DNA from: Kurthia sibirica
Lineage (GTDB): Bacteria > Bacillota > Bacilli > Bacillales_A > Planococcaceae
DNA length: 64,000 nucleotides
Assembly: GCF_003143975.1 (NCBI RefSeq)
Contig: NZ_QFVR01000002.1
Span: 1 to 64,000, forward strand
Direction of reading: 5' to 3'
Shown: piece after piece, positions 9,178 through 18,768 of the stretch
How the letters are laid out: each line of letters starts with the position of its first letter
Position numbering within the stretch: position 1 is the stretch's first letter
Made by a program: the position numbers and the translations under genes
The notes under the pieces: generated by a model
Seen by the model: only the letters and a program-made list of their open reading frames with translations
Databases searched by the model: none
What the model was told of the DNA's origin: nothing

Positions 9178-9189
9178 TTAGTGTCCCTC

Positions 9190-10338
9190 CTACATTTTTT
9201 CGAAAATAGTGGCATTTGACATGCCCCCACCTTCACAAAAAGTTACAAGACCATATTTTAAATTTTCTCTCTGCATTCGATGGATGAGTGTCGTGATTAA
9301 TTTTGTACCTGATGCGCCTAATGGATGACCTAAAGCAATTGCTCCACCATTAACATTTAACTTGGCATGGTCTGCACCTAAATCTTTTAACCACGCTAAA
9401 GTAACAGGTGCAAAGGCTTCGTTTACTTCGTACGTATCTATTTGACTAATATCCAGTCCAGCTTTTTTCAATACTTTTTTTGTTGCTGCAATTGGACCTG
9501 TCAGCATCAATGTGGGATCAGAACCAATCACTGAACGCGCAATAACTTTCGCTAATGGTTTAATCCCCAATTCCTGTGCTTTTTCTAACGACATTAATAG
9601 TACAGCCGAGGCACCATCACTAATCGGGCTTGAATTCCCAGCTGTAATAAGCCCATTTTCTTGAAATGATGGTTTTAATTTATTTAATATTTCCACTGTT
9701 GTAGAAGCACGAGGTCCTTCATCTACTTCAAAAAGCACTGTATCTCCGGATTCATTTTTAACTTGCAAAGGCATGATCTCTTTTTTAAAATCTCCACGAT
9801 CAATCGATTCAATAGCTCTCTTATGACTTTCATATGCATATTCATTTAATTGTTGTGCATTGAATCCCCATTTTTCTGCAATTCTTTCCGCTGAAAACCC
9901 TTGTTGAATAATTTCATATTTATCTGTTAATTTTTCACTCAAACCAACTCCGATGGCACTAGACCCCATAGGTACTCTCGTCATATTTTCAATGCCACCT
10001 GCTATCACTATATCCATATCGCCAGAAGCAATTGCTTGTGAGGCAAAATGGACTGCCTGTTGGCTTGAACCACATTGACGATCAATTGTGACACCCGGCA
10101 CTTCAATAGGAAATCCCGCGATTAATGCCGCTGTTCTGGCAATGTTTCCGGCCTGCTCTCCAACTTGCGACACACAACCTAAGATTACGTCGTCCACAAC
10201 TGCTTTTTCCACACCCGCACGCTTCACTACTTCCGTTAATACTTCTGCTGCCATATCATCTGCTCTTGTATAAGCTAATTGACCATTTCTTTTTCCAACA
10301 GCTGTTCTCACAGCTGCAACAATAACGACTTCTTTCAT
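9190..10338 (-). CDS. Acetyl-CoA acetyltransferase / 3-ketoacyl-CoA thiolase
   Basis: Thiolase of 382 residues. The nucleophilic Cys lies in RQCGSSQQA (near residue 87), the His in GGAIALGHPLGASG, and the second Cys in FCEGGGMSNA. It cleaves 3-ketoacyl-CoA to acetyl-CoA and a shortened acyl-CoA. Second gene of the operon, 13 bp after the first ligase. Whether it prefers acetoacetyl-CoA or longer chains cannot be told. Confidence 0.88.
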   Translation of the reverse strand: MKEVVIVAAVRTAVGKRNGQLAYTRADDMAAEVLTEVVKRAGVEKAVVDDVILGCVSQVGEQAGNIARTAALIAGFPIEVPGVTIDRQCGSSQQAVHFASQAIASGDMDIVIAGGIENMTRVPMGSSAIGVGLSEKLTDKYEIIQQGFSAERIAEKWGFNAQQLNEYAYESHKRAIESIDRGDFKKEIMPLQVKNESGDTVLFEVDEGPRASTTVEILNKLKPSFQENGLITAGNSSPISDGASAVLLMSLEKAQELGIKPLAKVIARSVIGSDPTLMLTGPIAATKKVLKKAGLDISQIDTYEVNEAFAPVTLAWLKDLGADHAKLNVNGGAIALGHPLGASGTKLITTLIHRMQRENLKYGLVTFCEGGGMSNATIFEKM

Positions 10339-10351
10339 TTTGATCCGCTCC

Positions 10352-11860
10352 TTATAAAGTTTCTCTTAATTTATATTTCAAAATTTTGCCCGATTCATTT
10401 CGTGGTAAGGTATCCGCATATATATATTTTTTGGGCATTTTATAGCGCGCTAACTTCTGTTTACAATAGTCATGTAAATGCTGCTCATCGAGAATCGTTC
10501 CCTCTTTTAATACGAGTATTCCTACTACCATTTCTCCCCATTTTTCATCAGGTAGTCCGATTATCGCCGCTTCTAAAATAGCTGGATAGCCATTTAATAT
10601 CTGCTCCACTTCAACAGAATAAACATTCTCTCCACCAGAAATAATCATGTCTTTTTTGCGATCGACCAATGTGATAAAGCCTTCTTCATCCATCATTGCA
10701 AGGTCACCAGTTACTAACCATCCATCTTTAAAAGCCTCCGCTGTTTCTTGTGGTTTATCGTAATATTTTTTCATAACAGCTGCACCTTGAATAATAAATT
10801 CACCTATTTCACCCGGTGCTACATCTTCAAAAGCTGTATTAACAACACGCACCATAGAATTCGGCATCGCTTTTCCACCTGCACCTAATTTTTTTTGATG
10901 GTCTTCAGGCGACAAAAACACACCACCTGGTCCTGCTTCTGTTAGACCACATAAATTATAAAATTGATCAGTTTTGAAAAGTTTCATGCTCTCTTGAACA
11001 AGAGTTGGTGCCATGGGTGCTGCACCGTAGGCACATGCCCTTACAGAAGATAAATTTGAATGACCATCATCCGCATGCACTAAAGCGTTATACATTGCTG
11101 GTACTGCAAAAAAAATCGTCACTTTATATTTTGCTATCTGTTGCAGTACTTTTTTAGGTTCAAAATCACGCTGAATAATAGCCGTTGCACCTTGTGAAAT
11201 AGCTGTTGTAAAAAATAAATTTAACTGTGCCGCATGAAAGAGAGGCGCAATATGTATATATACATCTTCTGCTGTTGTTTTGAATATTTCTTTGATGCCA
11301 TCATTAACTGCTACTATTCTCTTATAATCAAATAGCGCACCCTTTGGTTGACCTGTCGTGCCAGAGGTATAGAGAATTTCGGCATGATCATCGCTCGTTA
11401 TTATGACTGATGGTTCATTCACTTTATGACTATAAATATCTTGCCAACTCAGAAAGTGAGGCTGTGTTGCTATTGGCTGGACAATGACTGTTTTTAACAC
11501 CTGTTGTTCTTTTATAGCTTCGTATGCAATCGCTTCCAATTGTGCGTCGCAAAATAGTAATACACTCTTGGATTGCTCCACTATATAACGTACTTCTGGC
11601 GGTGCTAAACGAAAATTGATTGGTACTAACACCGCCCCTATTTTCCAAATTGCATAGGCTGCAATAGCAAAATAATCCGAATTTTTCATAAAGACGCTAA
11701 TATGTTGCCCCTTTTTGATATCATGCTGTAATAAACCATGTGCTATACGATTTACTTCTTCATTAAATTCCTGAAAACTATAGTGGCGTTCATCACAAAT
11801 GATACAAATTTTCTCTGGGATTGTCTCAGCATTTACGACAAGTGGCATCGTGAGATTCAT
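10352..11860 (-). CDS. Class I adenylate-forming acyl-CoA ligase
   Basis: First gene of the fatty-acid operon, 502 residues. Motifs: YTSGTTGQPKGA (P-loop), GLTEAGPG, VTGD, and the C-terminal RNESGKILK catalytic Lys segment. It is clearly distinct from the two downstream ligases and more similar in style to the ligase at 31539-33035. Likely activates a free carboxylic acid for the beta-oxidation enzymes encoded behind it. A promoter with a palindrome lies about 110 bp upstream. Confidence 0.85.
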   Translation of the reverse strand: MNLTMPLVVNAETIPEKICIICDERHYSFQEFNEEVNRIAHGLLQHDIKKGQHISVFMKNSDYFAIAAYAIWKIGAVLVPINFRLAPPEVRYIVEQSKSVLLFCDAQLEAIAYEAIKEQQVLKTVIVQPIATQPHFLSWQDIYSHKVNEPSVIITSDDHAEILYTSGTTGQPKGALFDYKRIVAVNDGIKEIFKTTAEDVYIHIAPLFHAAQLNLFFTTAISQGATAIIQRDFEPKKVLQQIAKYKVTIFFAVPAMYNALVHADDGHSNLSSVRACAYGAAPMAPTLVQESMKLFKTDQFYNLCGLTEAGPGGVFLSPEDHQKKLGAGGKAMPNSMVRVVNTAFEDVAPGEIGEFIIQGAAVMKKYYDKPQETAEAFKDGWLVTGDLAMMDEEGFITLVDRKKDMIISGGENVYSVEVEQILNGYPAILEAAIIGLPDEKWGEMVVGILVLKEGTILDEQHLHDYCKQKLARYKMPKKYIYADTLPRNESGKILKYKLRETL

Positions 11861-11957
11861 TTCTAAATCTTCTCCCTTTTAAATAGTTCTGTCATCAAGT
11901 GAGGTTTCACAGCAACTTCTAATTTTCCAACTTTTTGAAACTACTACATCTATTTTC

Positions 11958-11990
11958 ATTATACTTTTTTTATTGATTTACGCAATCAAT
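11958..11990 (-). promoter_or_regulatory. Promoter and palindromic operator of the fatty-acid operon
   Basis: A consensus -10 TATAAT reads on the minus strand at 11963-11958. Upstream of it lies a perfect inverted repeat ATTGATT-N5-AATCAAT (11972-11990) that covers the -35 region. A repressor dimer bound there would block RNA polymerase. Bacillus beta-oxidation genes are commonly controlled by TetR-type FadR, but this palindrome does not match the FadR box I know, so the regulator is open. Confidence 0.6.
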
Positions 11991-12204
11991 ATGTGCAAAA
12001 AAGCAAAATCAACTTTTAATTATGTCGAGAGTTGCTATCTTATAACCAATTTCTATTTTCAACCTATATATTATTTTAGTATCTTTTTTATTTTTAAAGC
12101 AAACGTTCATCTGATGGTATAATCTGCAATAATAGTATACTAACAATATAATAACGTTCGTCTTTCATAAAGAATGCCTTCGTTATTTTATTTTTTCAAC
12201 CGAT

Positions 12205-12416
12205 AAAAAGAGCCTAGGACAGAACAAAAATAGTCTGTCTCAAATACGAATAATCAAATCAATTGAACGCGCAGAAAACGACTCCTGTGGGAATAGCATG
12301 AGCTGAAAACCCCACAAGAACGCAGTGACATCGCTTCAAATGAAAAATCCCATATGATTTCGAAAAATCATACGGGATTTTCTCTATTGAAAATACGTTT
12401 GTCTCAGGCTCTTTTT
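12205..12416. repeat. MITE-like intergenic element with GAGCCT inverted ends
   Basis: The ends are a near-perfect 19-bp inverted repeat: AAAAAGAGCCTAGGACAGA (12205-12223) and, inverted, AAAAAGAGCCTGAGACAAA (12398-12416). Inside are CGACTCCTGTGGGAATAGC and CCCCACAAGAACG stretches, matching a family of short non-coding repeats common between genes in Bacillaceae/Planococcaceae, and a strong hairpin built on AAATCCCATATGATTT (about 12343-12382). No ORF. It lies downstream of tdh (minus strand) and may also act as its terminator. Confidence 0.7.
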
Positions 12417-12434
12417 CATATGGAACACTAGCAG

Positions 12435-13400
12435 TTAAACGATGTTCGTACTTGTTTTTTGCTGTTGTAATTTCTCACTTAACTGATTGAGCATATCCTT
12501 GGTCATCGCATCTAAATCGAATTTTGCCTCAAATTGCCATTCTGCCTCTGCCGCAGAGCAATCCAATGAATCGGGCCAGCTATCTGCAATTGCTTGTCTT
12601 GCTGGATCTACTGCATAATCCATTGTGAATTCAGGGATATATTTTTGAATAGCAGCAGCAATTTGTGCTGGTTCAAAGCTCATCGCTGTAATATTAAAAG
12701 CATTGCGGTGTTGTAGTTTGTCACCATCTGCTTCCATTAATTTCACGATGGCATCAAGTGCATCTGGCATATACATCATATCCATATACGTACCTTCTGC
12801 AATATATGATGTGTAGCTACCATCTGTAATGGCTTTGTAGTAAATGTCTACTGCATAATCCGTTGTACCACCACCTGGGGCAGTAACATTTGAGATTAGG
12901 CCAGGAAAACGTACGCCTCGGGTATCAACACCATATTTTGTATAGTAGTAATCACATAAAAGTTCACCTGATACTTTGTTGACACCATACATTGTTGTCG
13001 GTCTTTGGAATGCATCTTGAGGAGTATGATCTTTTTGTGTTGAAGGACCAAATGCACCAATCGAACTCGGGGTAAAGAATTGAAGATTTAGCTTACGTGC
13101 TACTTCAAGTGCGTTCATCAAACCGCCCATATTCAAATTCCAAGCTAGTACAGGATTATTTTCTGCCGTTGCTGATAATAAAGCTGCCATATGCATCAAT
13201 GTATCTGCACCAAAATTTTCTGCCAATTTTTGCATTTTTTCTGCATCCATTACGTCTAAAATTTCAAATGGGCCTGTTTTGGTAGCAGGTTCTCTAATAT
13301 CTGTCGCTAAAACATTCATCACACCATATTCTTCACGCAATTTTTCTACTAACTCGGAACCAATTTGACCGCAGGCACCCGTTATCATAATTTTCTTCAT
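12435..13400 (-). CDS. tdh: L-threonine 3-dehydrogenase (SDR/epimerase type)
   Basis: Oxidises L-threonine to 2-amino-3-ketobutyrate with NAD. 321 residues; Rossmann motif TGACGQIG at the N-terminus, catalytic YGVNK, and the family stretches [19 protein letters not shown] and GTYMDMMYM seen in SDR-type threonine dehydrogenases of Gram-positive bacteria. Start ATG is well spaced behind GAGGAGG. Its usual partner, kbl, lies about 11 kb away on the same strand rather than adjacent. Confidence 0.88.
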   Translation of the reverse strand: MKKIMITGACGQIGSELVEKLREEYGVMNVLATDIREPATKTGPFEILDVMDAEKMQKLAENFGADTLMHMAALLSATAENNPVLAWNLNMGGLMNALEVARKLNLQFFTPSSIGAFGPSTQKDHTPQDAFQRPTTMYGVNKVSGELLCDYYYTKYGVDTRGVRFPGLISNVTAPGGGTTDYAVDIYYKAITDGSYTSYIAEGTYMDMMYMPDALDAIVKLMEADGDKLQHRNAFNITAMSFEPAQIAAAIQKYIPEFTMDYAVDPARQAIADSWPDSLDCSAAEAEWQFEAKFDLDAMTKDMLNQLSEKLQQQKTSTNIV

Positions 13401-13645
13401 TTCATTTCCTCCTCGCAGTGATTACATTTGTGTTTTTGGAGTGTACATCTTTCCTGTGCATACATTTGATTCTCCTGAAAGGACATTTTTCCACCCTTAT
13501 AAAAGCTTTTACACCAATGTTTCTAAGTATATTCATTATATATTTTATTTTCAGTAATATCAACTTTTGTTTTTTTGTAGAACACAGTTTGTTTTTTACT
13601 GTAAGGGGTATTTTTAGAACAACTACTATTAAAAGGAGCATGAAT

Positions 13646-14269
13646 ATGCACTTGCTAAAGTTGATCAGCATATATGTTAGCGCAATTATTATTTGTTCAT
13701 TATTATTTGCTATATCATTATCACCTATTTTTATCTTTTTAATTTTATTTACTTTTGTTTTTTCCTTCACTGTCTTACCATACTTCAATATTATTCATTG
13801 GACAAAGGACATCAAAAAAGTCGATCATTTCCTTCAAAATAATCGCCGCAAATTACTATTTGATTATTCTTATGCGGTGGCTCACGAATCAAAGGATTTT
13901 CAGCGAGCATTACTTGAAAAAATTATCGCGCTGACAAAACACCCAAATGATTTACATAATTACCGTGCATTATTAGCCATTTTAGATAATGATTATGATC
14001 GCGCGCTTTCTGAAGCCATGCAGATTAAAGATTATGATTTACGTCATTATACGATGGCCCAAGCAGAAATTTTACGCGGACATTTTGATGAGGCTTTACG
14101 ACTGCGAGATACGTTAAAAAAACCTTGGATGACACATGCTCTTGACGCAAAAATCGCCTATGAATCATGTCTTTTTGATGACTATAAAATGAACTCTACC
14201 CTTGCAATCAATCGTAGTCGCGGCTTACAACGTTATATGTTAAGCCATTCTTTTCGACAATATATTTAG
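13646..14269 (+). CDS. Hypothetical membrane protein with helical C-terminal repeats
   Basis: I do not recognise this protein. The open frame extends back to 13418, but the AAAAGGAG ribosome binding site at 13631-13638 points to the ATG at 13646. The result is about 207 residues: two hydrophobic segments in the first 45 residues, then a soluble, helix-rich part (residues about 60-190) whose FQRALLEKIIALTKHPND and FDEALRLRDTL segments look like TPR-type units. The likely topology is a membrane-anchored cytoplasmic scaffold. A small terminator follows at 14437-14460. Confidence 0.6.
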   Translation: MHLLKLISIYVSAIIICSLLFAISLSPIFIFLILFTFVFSFTVLPYFNIIHWTKDIKKVDHFLQNNRRKLLFDYSYAVAHESKDFQRALLEKIIALTKHPNDLHNYRALLAILDNDYDRALSEAMQIKDYDLRHYTMAQAEILRGHFDEALRLRDTLKKPWMTHALDAKIAYESCLFDDYKMNSTLAINRSRGLQRYMLSHSFRQYI

Positions 14270-14436
14270 TCACAGACTCCGTCTATATTTATCCACTGCC
14301 CATCCCTAATAAAAATAGATAGGACCATTAAAAAAGATGACTCCAGTAGTTTACCGAAGTCATCAGATTGTAGCCTCATTAAATGGCTATGTCTTTTGTT
14401 ATGCAGTTGGCAAAAAATAGATTGCCATTCATTGAT

Positions 14437-14460
14437 CTACAGCGTACTGTAGGTTTTTTA
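14437..14460 (+). terminator. Short terminator after the hypothetical membrane protein
   Basis: CTACAG-CGTA-CTGTAG hairpin followed by GTTTTTT. The stem is only 6 bp, so efficiency may be modest. The 14270-14436 stretch before it holds no gene; it has another imperfect hairpin (GATGACTCC with GAAGTCATC). Confidence 0.5.
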
Positions 14461-14496
14461 ACACTGTCTATTTAACCATTACAGGATTTTACCATT

Positions 14497-15288
14497 TTAT
14501 TTTTTCACTAAATCGCCATATAATTCCGATCGACGATCATCATAAACAGGTATTTTTTTGCGTACTTCATCTACTTTAGCAATATCAATATCAACGATTG
14601 CCAGTTCTTCATCCTCTGCACCAGTCCATAAAATTTCACCCCATGGTTCAATAACCATCGATTGACCATTAAAATTTTCTGGCTTATTACTAATACGATT
14701 GATTGCAACGATAAAACATTGATTTTCTATTGCGCGCGCTTGCAATAGAATTTTCCAATGATCGATACGTGCAGTTGGCCATTGAGCTGATACAAAAATT
14801 ACTTGTGCTCCATTTAATGCATGTAGACGCAACCATTCCGGGAAGCGAATATCATAGCAAATAACTCCCGCCGCATCTAAATCACCAAGTTGGAAATTAT
14901 TTTGTGTGCTACCTGCAGCCAAATATAAATGCTCATCCATCAAACGGAAAAGATGCGCTTTATCATACTCACCTACTAGCTCACCACTATTATTGTATGT
15001 CAACATCGTATTATAAAATGCATCGCCTTTTTTAGTCGATACAGATCCACCAACGATATGCACATGTAATTCTCGCGCTAAATTTGCAAGAAAAGCCTTC
15101 GTACGTACACCATCGACATCGGCAATTCCTTCTAAACGATCCAGTGCATAACTCGTATTCCACATTTCTGGTAACACAACAATTTCCGCACCTTTTTCTA
15201 CCGCTTCTCGAATTAACATCTCCACTCGAGAAAAATTTTTTTCGACATCGGCAAAGGACACTTTGAGCTGAATACATCCAATTTTCAT
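14497..15288 (-). CDS. mtnU: Carbon-nitrogen hydrolase / omega-amidase MtnU
   Basis: Nitrilase-superfamily enzyme of 263 residues with the Glu-Lys-Cys triad visible in VLPEMW, YDKAHLF and ICYDIRFPEW. In methionine salvage such omega-amidases hydrolyse the 2-oxo-acid amide made when glutamine is the amino donor for the MtnE transamination. It is divergent from mtnE (116 bp between), as in methionine-salvage loci of other bacilli. No S-box was found in the shared intergenic region. Confidence 0.82.
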   Translation of the reverse strand: MKIGCIQLKVSFADVEKNFSRVEMLIREAVEKGAEIVVLPEMWNTSYALDRLEGIADVDGVRTKAFLANLARELHVHIVGGSVSTKKGDAFYNTMLTYNNSGELVGEYDKAHLFRLMDEHLYLAAGSTQNNFQLGDLDAAGVICYDIRFPEWLRLHALNGAQVIFVSAQWPTARIDHWKILLQARAIENQCFIVAINRISNKPENFNGQSMVIEPWGEILWTGAEDEELAIVDIDIAKVDEVRKKIPVYDDRRSELYGDLVKK

Positions 15289-15403
15289 TTCTCCACCACC
15301 TAGACAATTAGTTTAAAAAGTATTATGATTTGCGATAAAACTTATAAGTATTCATAGAGAAGGTTTTCTCTATCATAACAAAAATGTCCAAGGAGGCAAA
15401 TAA

Positions 15404-16588
15404 ATGACTCGTTCCAAACGCTTGAAAAATTTACCTGAACAATTTTTTGCAAAACTTGCAAGTCGTGTGACACAAGCTATCGCTGAAGGGAGAGATATTA
15501 TTAATTTAGGTCAAGGAAATCCCGATCGCCCAACACCACAACATATTATTAAAGCCATGCAAGAAGCAACTGCTGACCCTACCATGCATAAATATTCACC
15601 TTTTAGAGGTATAACTCCTTTTAAAGAAGCCATTGCTGCTTTTTATAAGCGTGAGTATAATGTTGACATTGATACACAAACAGAAATCGCCATTCTCTTT
15701 GGTGCAAAATCGGGCCTTGTTGAATTGCCTTTAACGATTTTAGATCCAGGTGATACGATGCTCTTACCAGACCCTGGCTATCCCGATTATTTATCAAGTG
15801 TAGCACTTGCTGACATTAAATTTGAAACGATGCCCTTACTAGCTGATCATCATTTTTTACCGGATTATGCGGCATTAGATGATGCTGTCATTGAAGCTGC
15901 AAAATTGATGTACATAAATTATCCAAACAATCCAACAGGTGCAGTGGCAACACCCGCATTTTTTGATGAGACAATTGAATTTGCAAAGAAAAACAATATT
16001 ACCGTCATGCATGATTTTGCTTATGCATCGCTTGGTTTTGATGGCCAACGTCCAATTAGCTTTTTACAATCAGATGGGGCGAAAGAAGTTGGCATTGAAT
16101 TTTATACTTTATCCAAAACATATAATATGGCTGGTTGGCGTGTGGGTTTTGCAGTTGGTAACGCAGCGTTAATTGAGGGGTTAAACTTATTACAAGATCA
16201 TTTATATTGCAGTATTTTCCCAGCAATTCAAATAGCCTCCGCTGTTGCACTCACAGATTCACAACAATGTGTTGTTGATCAACTAGCCGTTTATGAACAA
16301 CGTCGTAATGTATTAATAACCGCTTGCCAACGTATTGGCTGGGCTGTAAATGCACCAGAAGGTAGCTTTTTTGCTTGGTTAAAAGTACCTGAAGGCTATA
16401 CTAGTGAAGGCTTTGCGGATTATTTGCTAGACGAAGTGAATATTGCTGTTGCAGCAGGCAATGGCTTTGGAAAATTTGGTGAAGGTTATATTCGCGTGGG
16501 CTTACTTGTGGAAGAAAGTCGCTTATTAGAAGCAGTGGAAAGAATTTCAAGTTTGCCTGAGTTTTCGACAAATTTAAGTGTACAATAA
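15404..16588 (+). CDS. mtnE: Methionine-salvage aminotransferase MtnE
   Basis: PLP-dependent fold-type I aminotransferase, 394 residues. Family features: NLGQGNPDRPTP near the N-terminus, HKYSPFRG, LPDPGYPDY, NYPNNPTG and the PLP lysine in YTLSKTYNMAGWRVG. It converts 2-oxo-4-methylthiobutyrate to methionine. The match to Bacillus MtnE (YkrV) is strong by motif order. Clear AAGGAGG ribosome binding site. The other mtn genes are not in this window; the metQNI importer follows with its own SAM riboswitch. Confidence 0.87.
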   Translation: MTRSKRLKNLPEQFFAKLASRVTQAIAEGRDIINLGQGNPDRPTPQHIIKAMQEATADPTMHKYSPFRGITPFKEAIAAFYKREYNVDIDTQTEIAILFGAKSGLVELPLTILDPGDTMLLPDPGYPDYLSSVALADIKFETMPLLADHHFLPDYAALDDAVIEAAKLMYINYPNNPTGAVATPAFFDETIEFAKKNNITVMHDFAYASLGFDGQRPISFLQSDGAKEVGIEFYTLSKTYNMAGWRVGFAVGNAALIEGLNLLQDHLYCSIFPAIQIASAVALTDSQQCVVDQLAVYEQRRNVLITACQRIGWAVNAPEGSFFAWLKVPEGYTSEGFADYLLDEVNIAVAAGNGFGKFGEGYIRVGLLVEESRLLEAVERISSLPEFSTNLSVQ

Positions 16589-16678
16589 TAAAAATTAATA
16601 CTTTTTCAAAAAAAGCATTGACTTGTCTGACTATTTTGTATAAATTGAATACAACAAATAATTATATAAAAATATATT

Positions 16679-16797
16679 CTCTTATCAAGAGTAGCTGAGG
16701 GACTGGCCCTATGAAGCTCGGCAACCTTCCCATACAATCCTGTATGTGGAAAGGTGCTAATTCCAGCAAGATGACAAAATCTTGATAGATAAGAGGG
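16679..16797 (+). promoter_or_regulatory. SAM-I (S-box) riboswitch upstream of metQNI
   Basis: Closing stem CTCTTATC/GATAAGAG and the S-box core are seen: CAAGAG...GCTGAGGGACTGGCCC, then ATGAAGCTCGGCAACC and AAGGTGCTAATTCC. These are the invariant SAM-I elements. A terminator follows at once. With SAM bound, the P1 stem frees the terminator and metQNI is off. A TTGACT hexamer at 16618 and AT-rich -10 candidates near 16640 are the likely promoter. Confidence 0.96.
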
Positions 16798-16815
16798 GTA
16801 AATCCGACAAATTTC

Positions 16816-16850
16816 GCCTCTCTATTTAATTAGAGGGGCTTTTTTATTTT
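16816..16850 (+). terminator. Expression-platform terminator of the SAM riboswitch
   Basis: GCCTCTCTA (16816-16824) pairs with TAGAGGGGC (16831-16839), followed by a T-run. The 5' arm can alternatively pair with the AAGAGGGG segment at the end of the aptamer, the usual antiterminator arrangement. Confidence 0.9.
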
Positions 16851-16898
16851 TTATAATTATTAAAAAATAAAATGAGAAATTAAGGGGAGATTTATATT

Positions 16899-17720
16899 AT
16901 GAAAAAAACAGCGGGAATTATTTTATCACTATCATTAGCAGCATCGGTATTAGCAGCATGTGGCAACGACAAAAAAGATGACGCAGCAGCAGGTTCTGAC
17001 GATAAACTGATCGTTGGTGTTACAGGTGGTCCACATGAGAAAATTGCTAGAGAGGCTGCAAAAGTAGCTAAAGAAGACGGCTTGGATGTTGAACTAAAAG
17101 TATTTTCTGATTATGTATTACCAAATACTTCACTTGAACAAGGTGATTTAGATGCTAATAGTTTCCAGACGCTTACTTTCTTAGCAAATTACAATGCCGA
17201 GAAAAAAGGTAATTTAGTATCGGTTGGTACAACCATTTTAACACCAATGGGACTCTATTCTAAAAAAGTAAAATCACTTGATAAATTAAAAGATGGCTCG
17301 AAAATCGCCATTCCAAATGATGCTTCAAACGGCGCTCGTGCACTTGAGGTATTGGTACAAAATAAACTTATTACACTAAAAGATACGGGAGATACATTAC
17401 CTACTCCCAAAGACATTGACAAAAATCCTCATCAATTCACATTTGTTGAATTAGAGGCTTCTCAATTACCACGTCAACTAGATGAAGTTGATGCAGCTGT
17501 CATTAATACGAATTTTGTGCTTGAAGCAGGTATGGATACAAAATCAGCTTTAGCAGTTGAAAGTACAGATTCTCCACATATCAATGCCATTGTGGTAGAA
17601 AAATCACATATCAATGATGCAGATGTTAAAAAATTTGTAAAAGCATATCATTCAGAAACAGTGAAAAAATACATCGAAAAAGAATTCGATGGTGCTGTTA
17701 TTCCTGTATTTAATAAATAA
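16899..17720 (+). CDS. metQ: Methionine ABC transporter lipoprotein MetQ
   Basis: Solute-binding lipoprotein, 273 residues, with signal peptide and lipobox LAAC (Cys near residue 21), then an NlpA/MetQ domain with VGVTGGPHEKI, DLDANSFQTL and IAIPNDASNGARAL. Binds D/L-methionine outside the membrane. The SAM riboswitch directly upstream and the metN/metI genes behind it fix the substrate with good confidence. Confidence 0.94.
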   Translation: MKKTAGIILSLSLAASVLAACGNDKKDDAAAGSDDKLIVGVTGGPHEKIAREAAKVAKEDGLDVELKVFSDYVLPNTSLEQGDLDANSFQTLTFLANYNAEKKGNLVSVGTTILTPMGLYSKKVKSLDKLKDGSKIAIPNDASNGARALEVLVQNKLITLKDTGDTLPTPKDIDKNPHQFTFVELEASQLPRQLDEVDAAVINTNFVLEAGMDTKSALAVESTDSPHINAIVVEKSHINDADVKKFVKAYHSETVKKYIEKEFDGAVIPVFNK

Positions 17721-17745
17721 GCTAATTTTGTAAGGAGAGATTGAT

Positions 17746-18768
17746 ATGATCGAGTTGAAAAATATAAAAAAAACATTTAAGTCGAATAAAAAATTAATTA
17801 CAGCAGTTGATGGTGTCAGTATTTCGGTAAAAGAAGGCGAAATACATGGGGTCATTGGTTATAGTGGTGCTGGTAAAAGTACATTAATCCGCTGTGTTAA
17901 TTTACTAGAAGCACCGACGGAGGGTGAAGTATTAATCAATGGGGAAAATTTACTAGAGCTATCCAGTGAAGAATTACGTAAAGTTCGCGGTGGTATCGGT
18001 ATGATTTTCCAACATTTTAATCTACTTCAGACAGTGACAGTTTACGATAATATTGCCATTCCTTTAAAACTATCTGGTGTAGCTAAAAAGGATTTAAAAG
18101 TACGAGTTGAAAAATACTTAGAAATTGTTGGCTTAAGCGACCGCGCTGCAAACTACCCTTCCCAACTATCGGGTGGTCAAAAACAACGTGTTGCGATTGC
18201 ACGTGCTCTCTCTTTAGAGCCCAAAATCCTACTAAGTGATGAAGCAACTTCTGCTCTAGATCCTGAAACGACCGACTCGATCTTAGATTTACTCCTTAAA
18301 ATTAATAGAGAGTTAGGCATTACTATTTTACTCATCACACATGAAATGAATGTTATTCAAAAAATATGCGATGAAGTTTATGTAATGGAAAATGGGCAGG
18401 TTGTTGAACAAGGGCCGACACTTGAATTATTTGCTAAACCAGAACACCCAACAACACGTAAGTTTTTAAATACAATATCACAACGCCAGCTATCCGATAC
18501 CCTCATTGAAACTTTGAATGTCTCTGGTGCTGTCACACGCCTAACCTTTGTAGGTCAAAGTACGGGTAAACCTGCATTAGCTGAAATTAGCAAACGTTTC
18601 GCCGTCACACCTAATATTTTGGCTGCTAATATTATCGAATTAAAAAATGGTATTGTCGGCAATATTACCGTACATCTTGAAGGTGATGCAATTGCCTTAA
18701 AAAAAGCGCTCAATTACTTACGTGATGTTGGCATCCGAATTGAGCAATTAGGAGGCCAAATTAGATGA
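17746..18768 (+). CDS. metN: Methionine ABC transporter ATPase MetN
   Basis: 340 residues. Walker A GYSGAGKS, LSGGQKQR signature and ILLSDEATSALDP Walker B form the ATPase part (about 1-240). The last 80 residues form the C-terminal NIL/ACT-like domain that senses methionine in MetN proteins. Start behind AAGGAGAG. The 3' end overlaps metI by 4 bp (ATGA). Confidence 0.95.
   Translation: MIELKNIKKTFKSNKKLITAVDGVSISVKEGEIHGVIGYSGAGKSTLIRCVNLLEAPTEGEVLINGENLLELSSEELRKVRGGIGMIFQHFNLLQTVTVYDNIAIPLKLSGVAKKDLKVRVEKYLEIVGLSDRAANYPSQLSGGQKQRVAIARALSLEPKILLSDEATSALDPETTDSILDLLLKINRELGITILLITHEMNVIQKICDEVYVMENGQVVEQGPTLELFAKPEHPTTRKFLNTISQRQLSDTLIETLNVSGAVTRLTFVGQSTGKPALAEISKRFAVTPNILAANIIELKNGIVGNITVHLEGDAIALKKALNYLRDVGIRIEQLGGQIR

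Noticed and set aside
13402-13788. 128-codon Lys-rich frame on the minus strand
   Set aside because: It overlaps the hydrophobic start of the plus-strand membrane gene and the tdh upstream region; composition is that of reverse-read AT-rich DNA and there is no family resemblance.
15289-15403. SAM riboswitch between mtnU and mtnE
   Set aside because: The region has only a small AGAGAAGG/CTTCTCT-like hairpin and a ribosome binding site; none of the S-box core segments occur.
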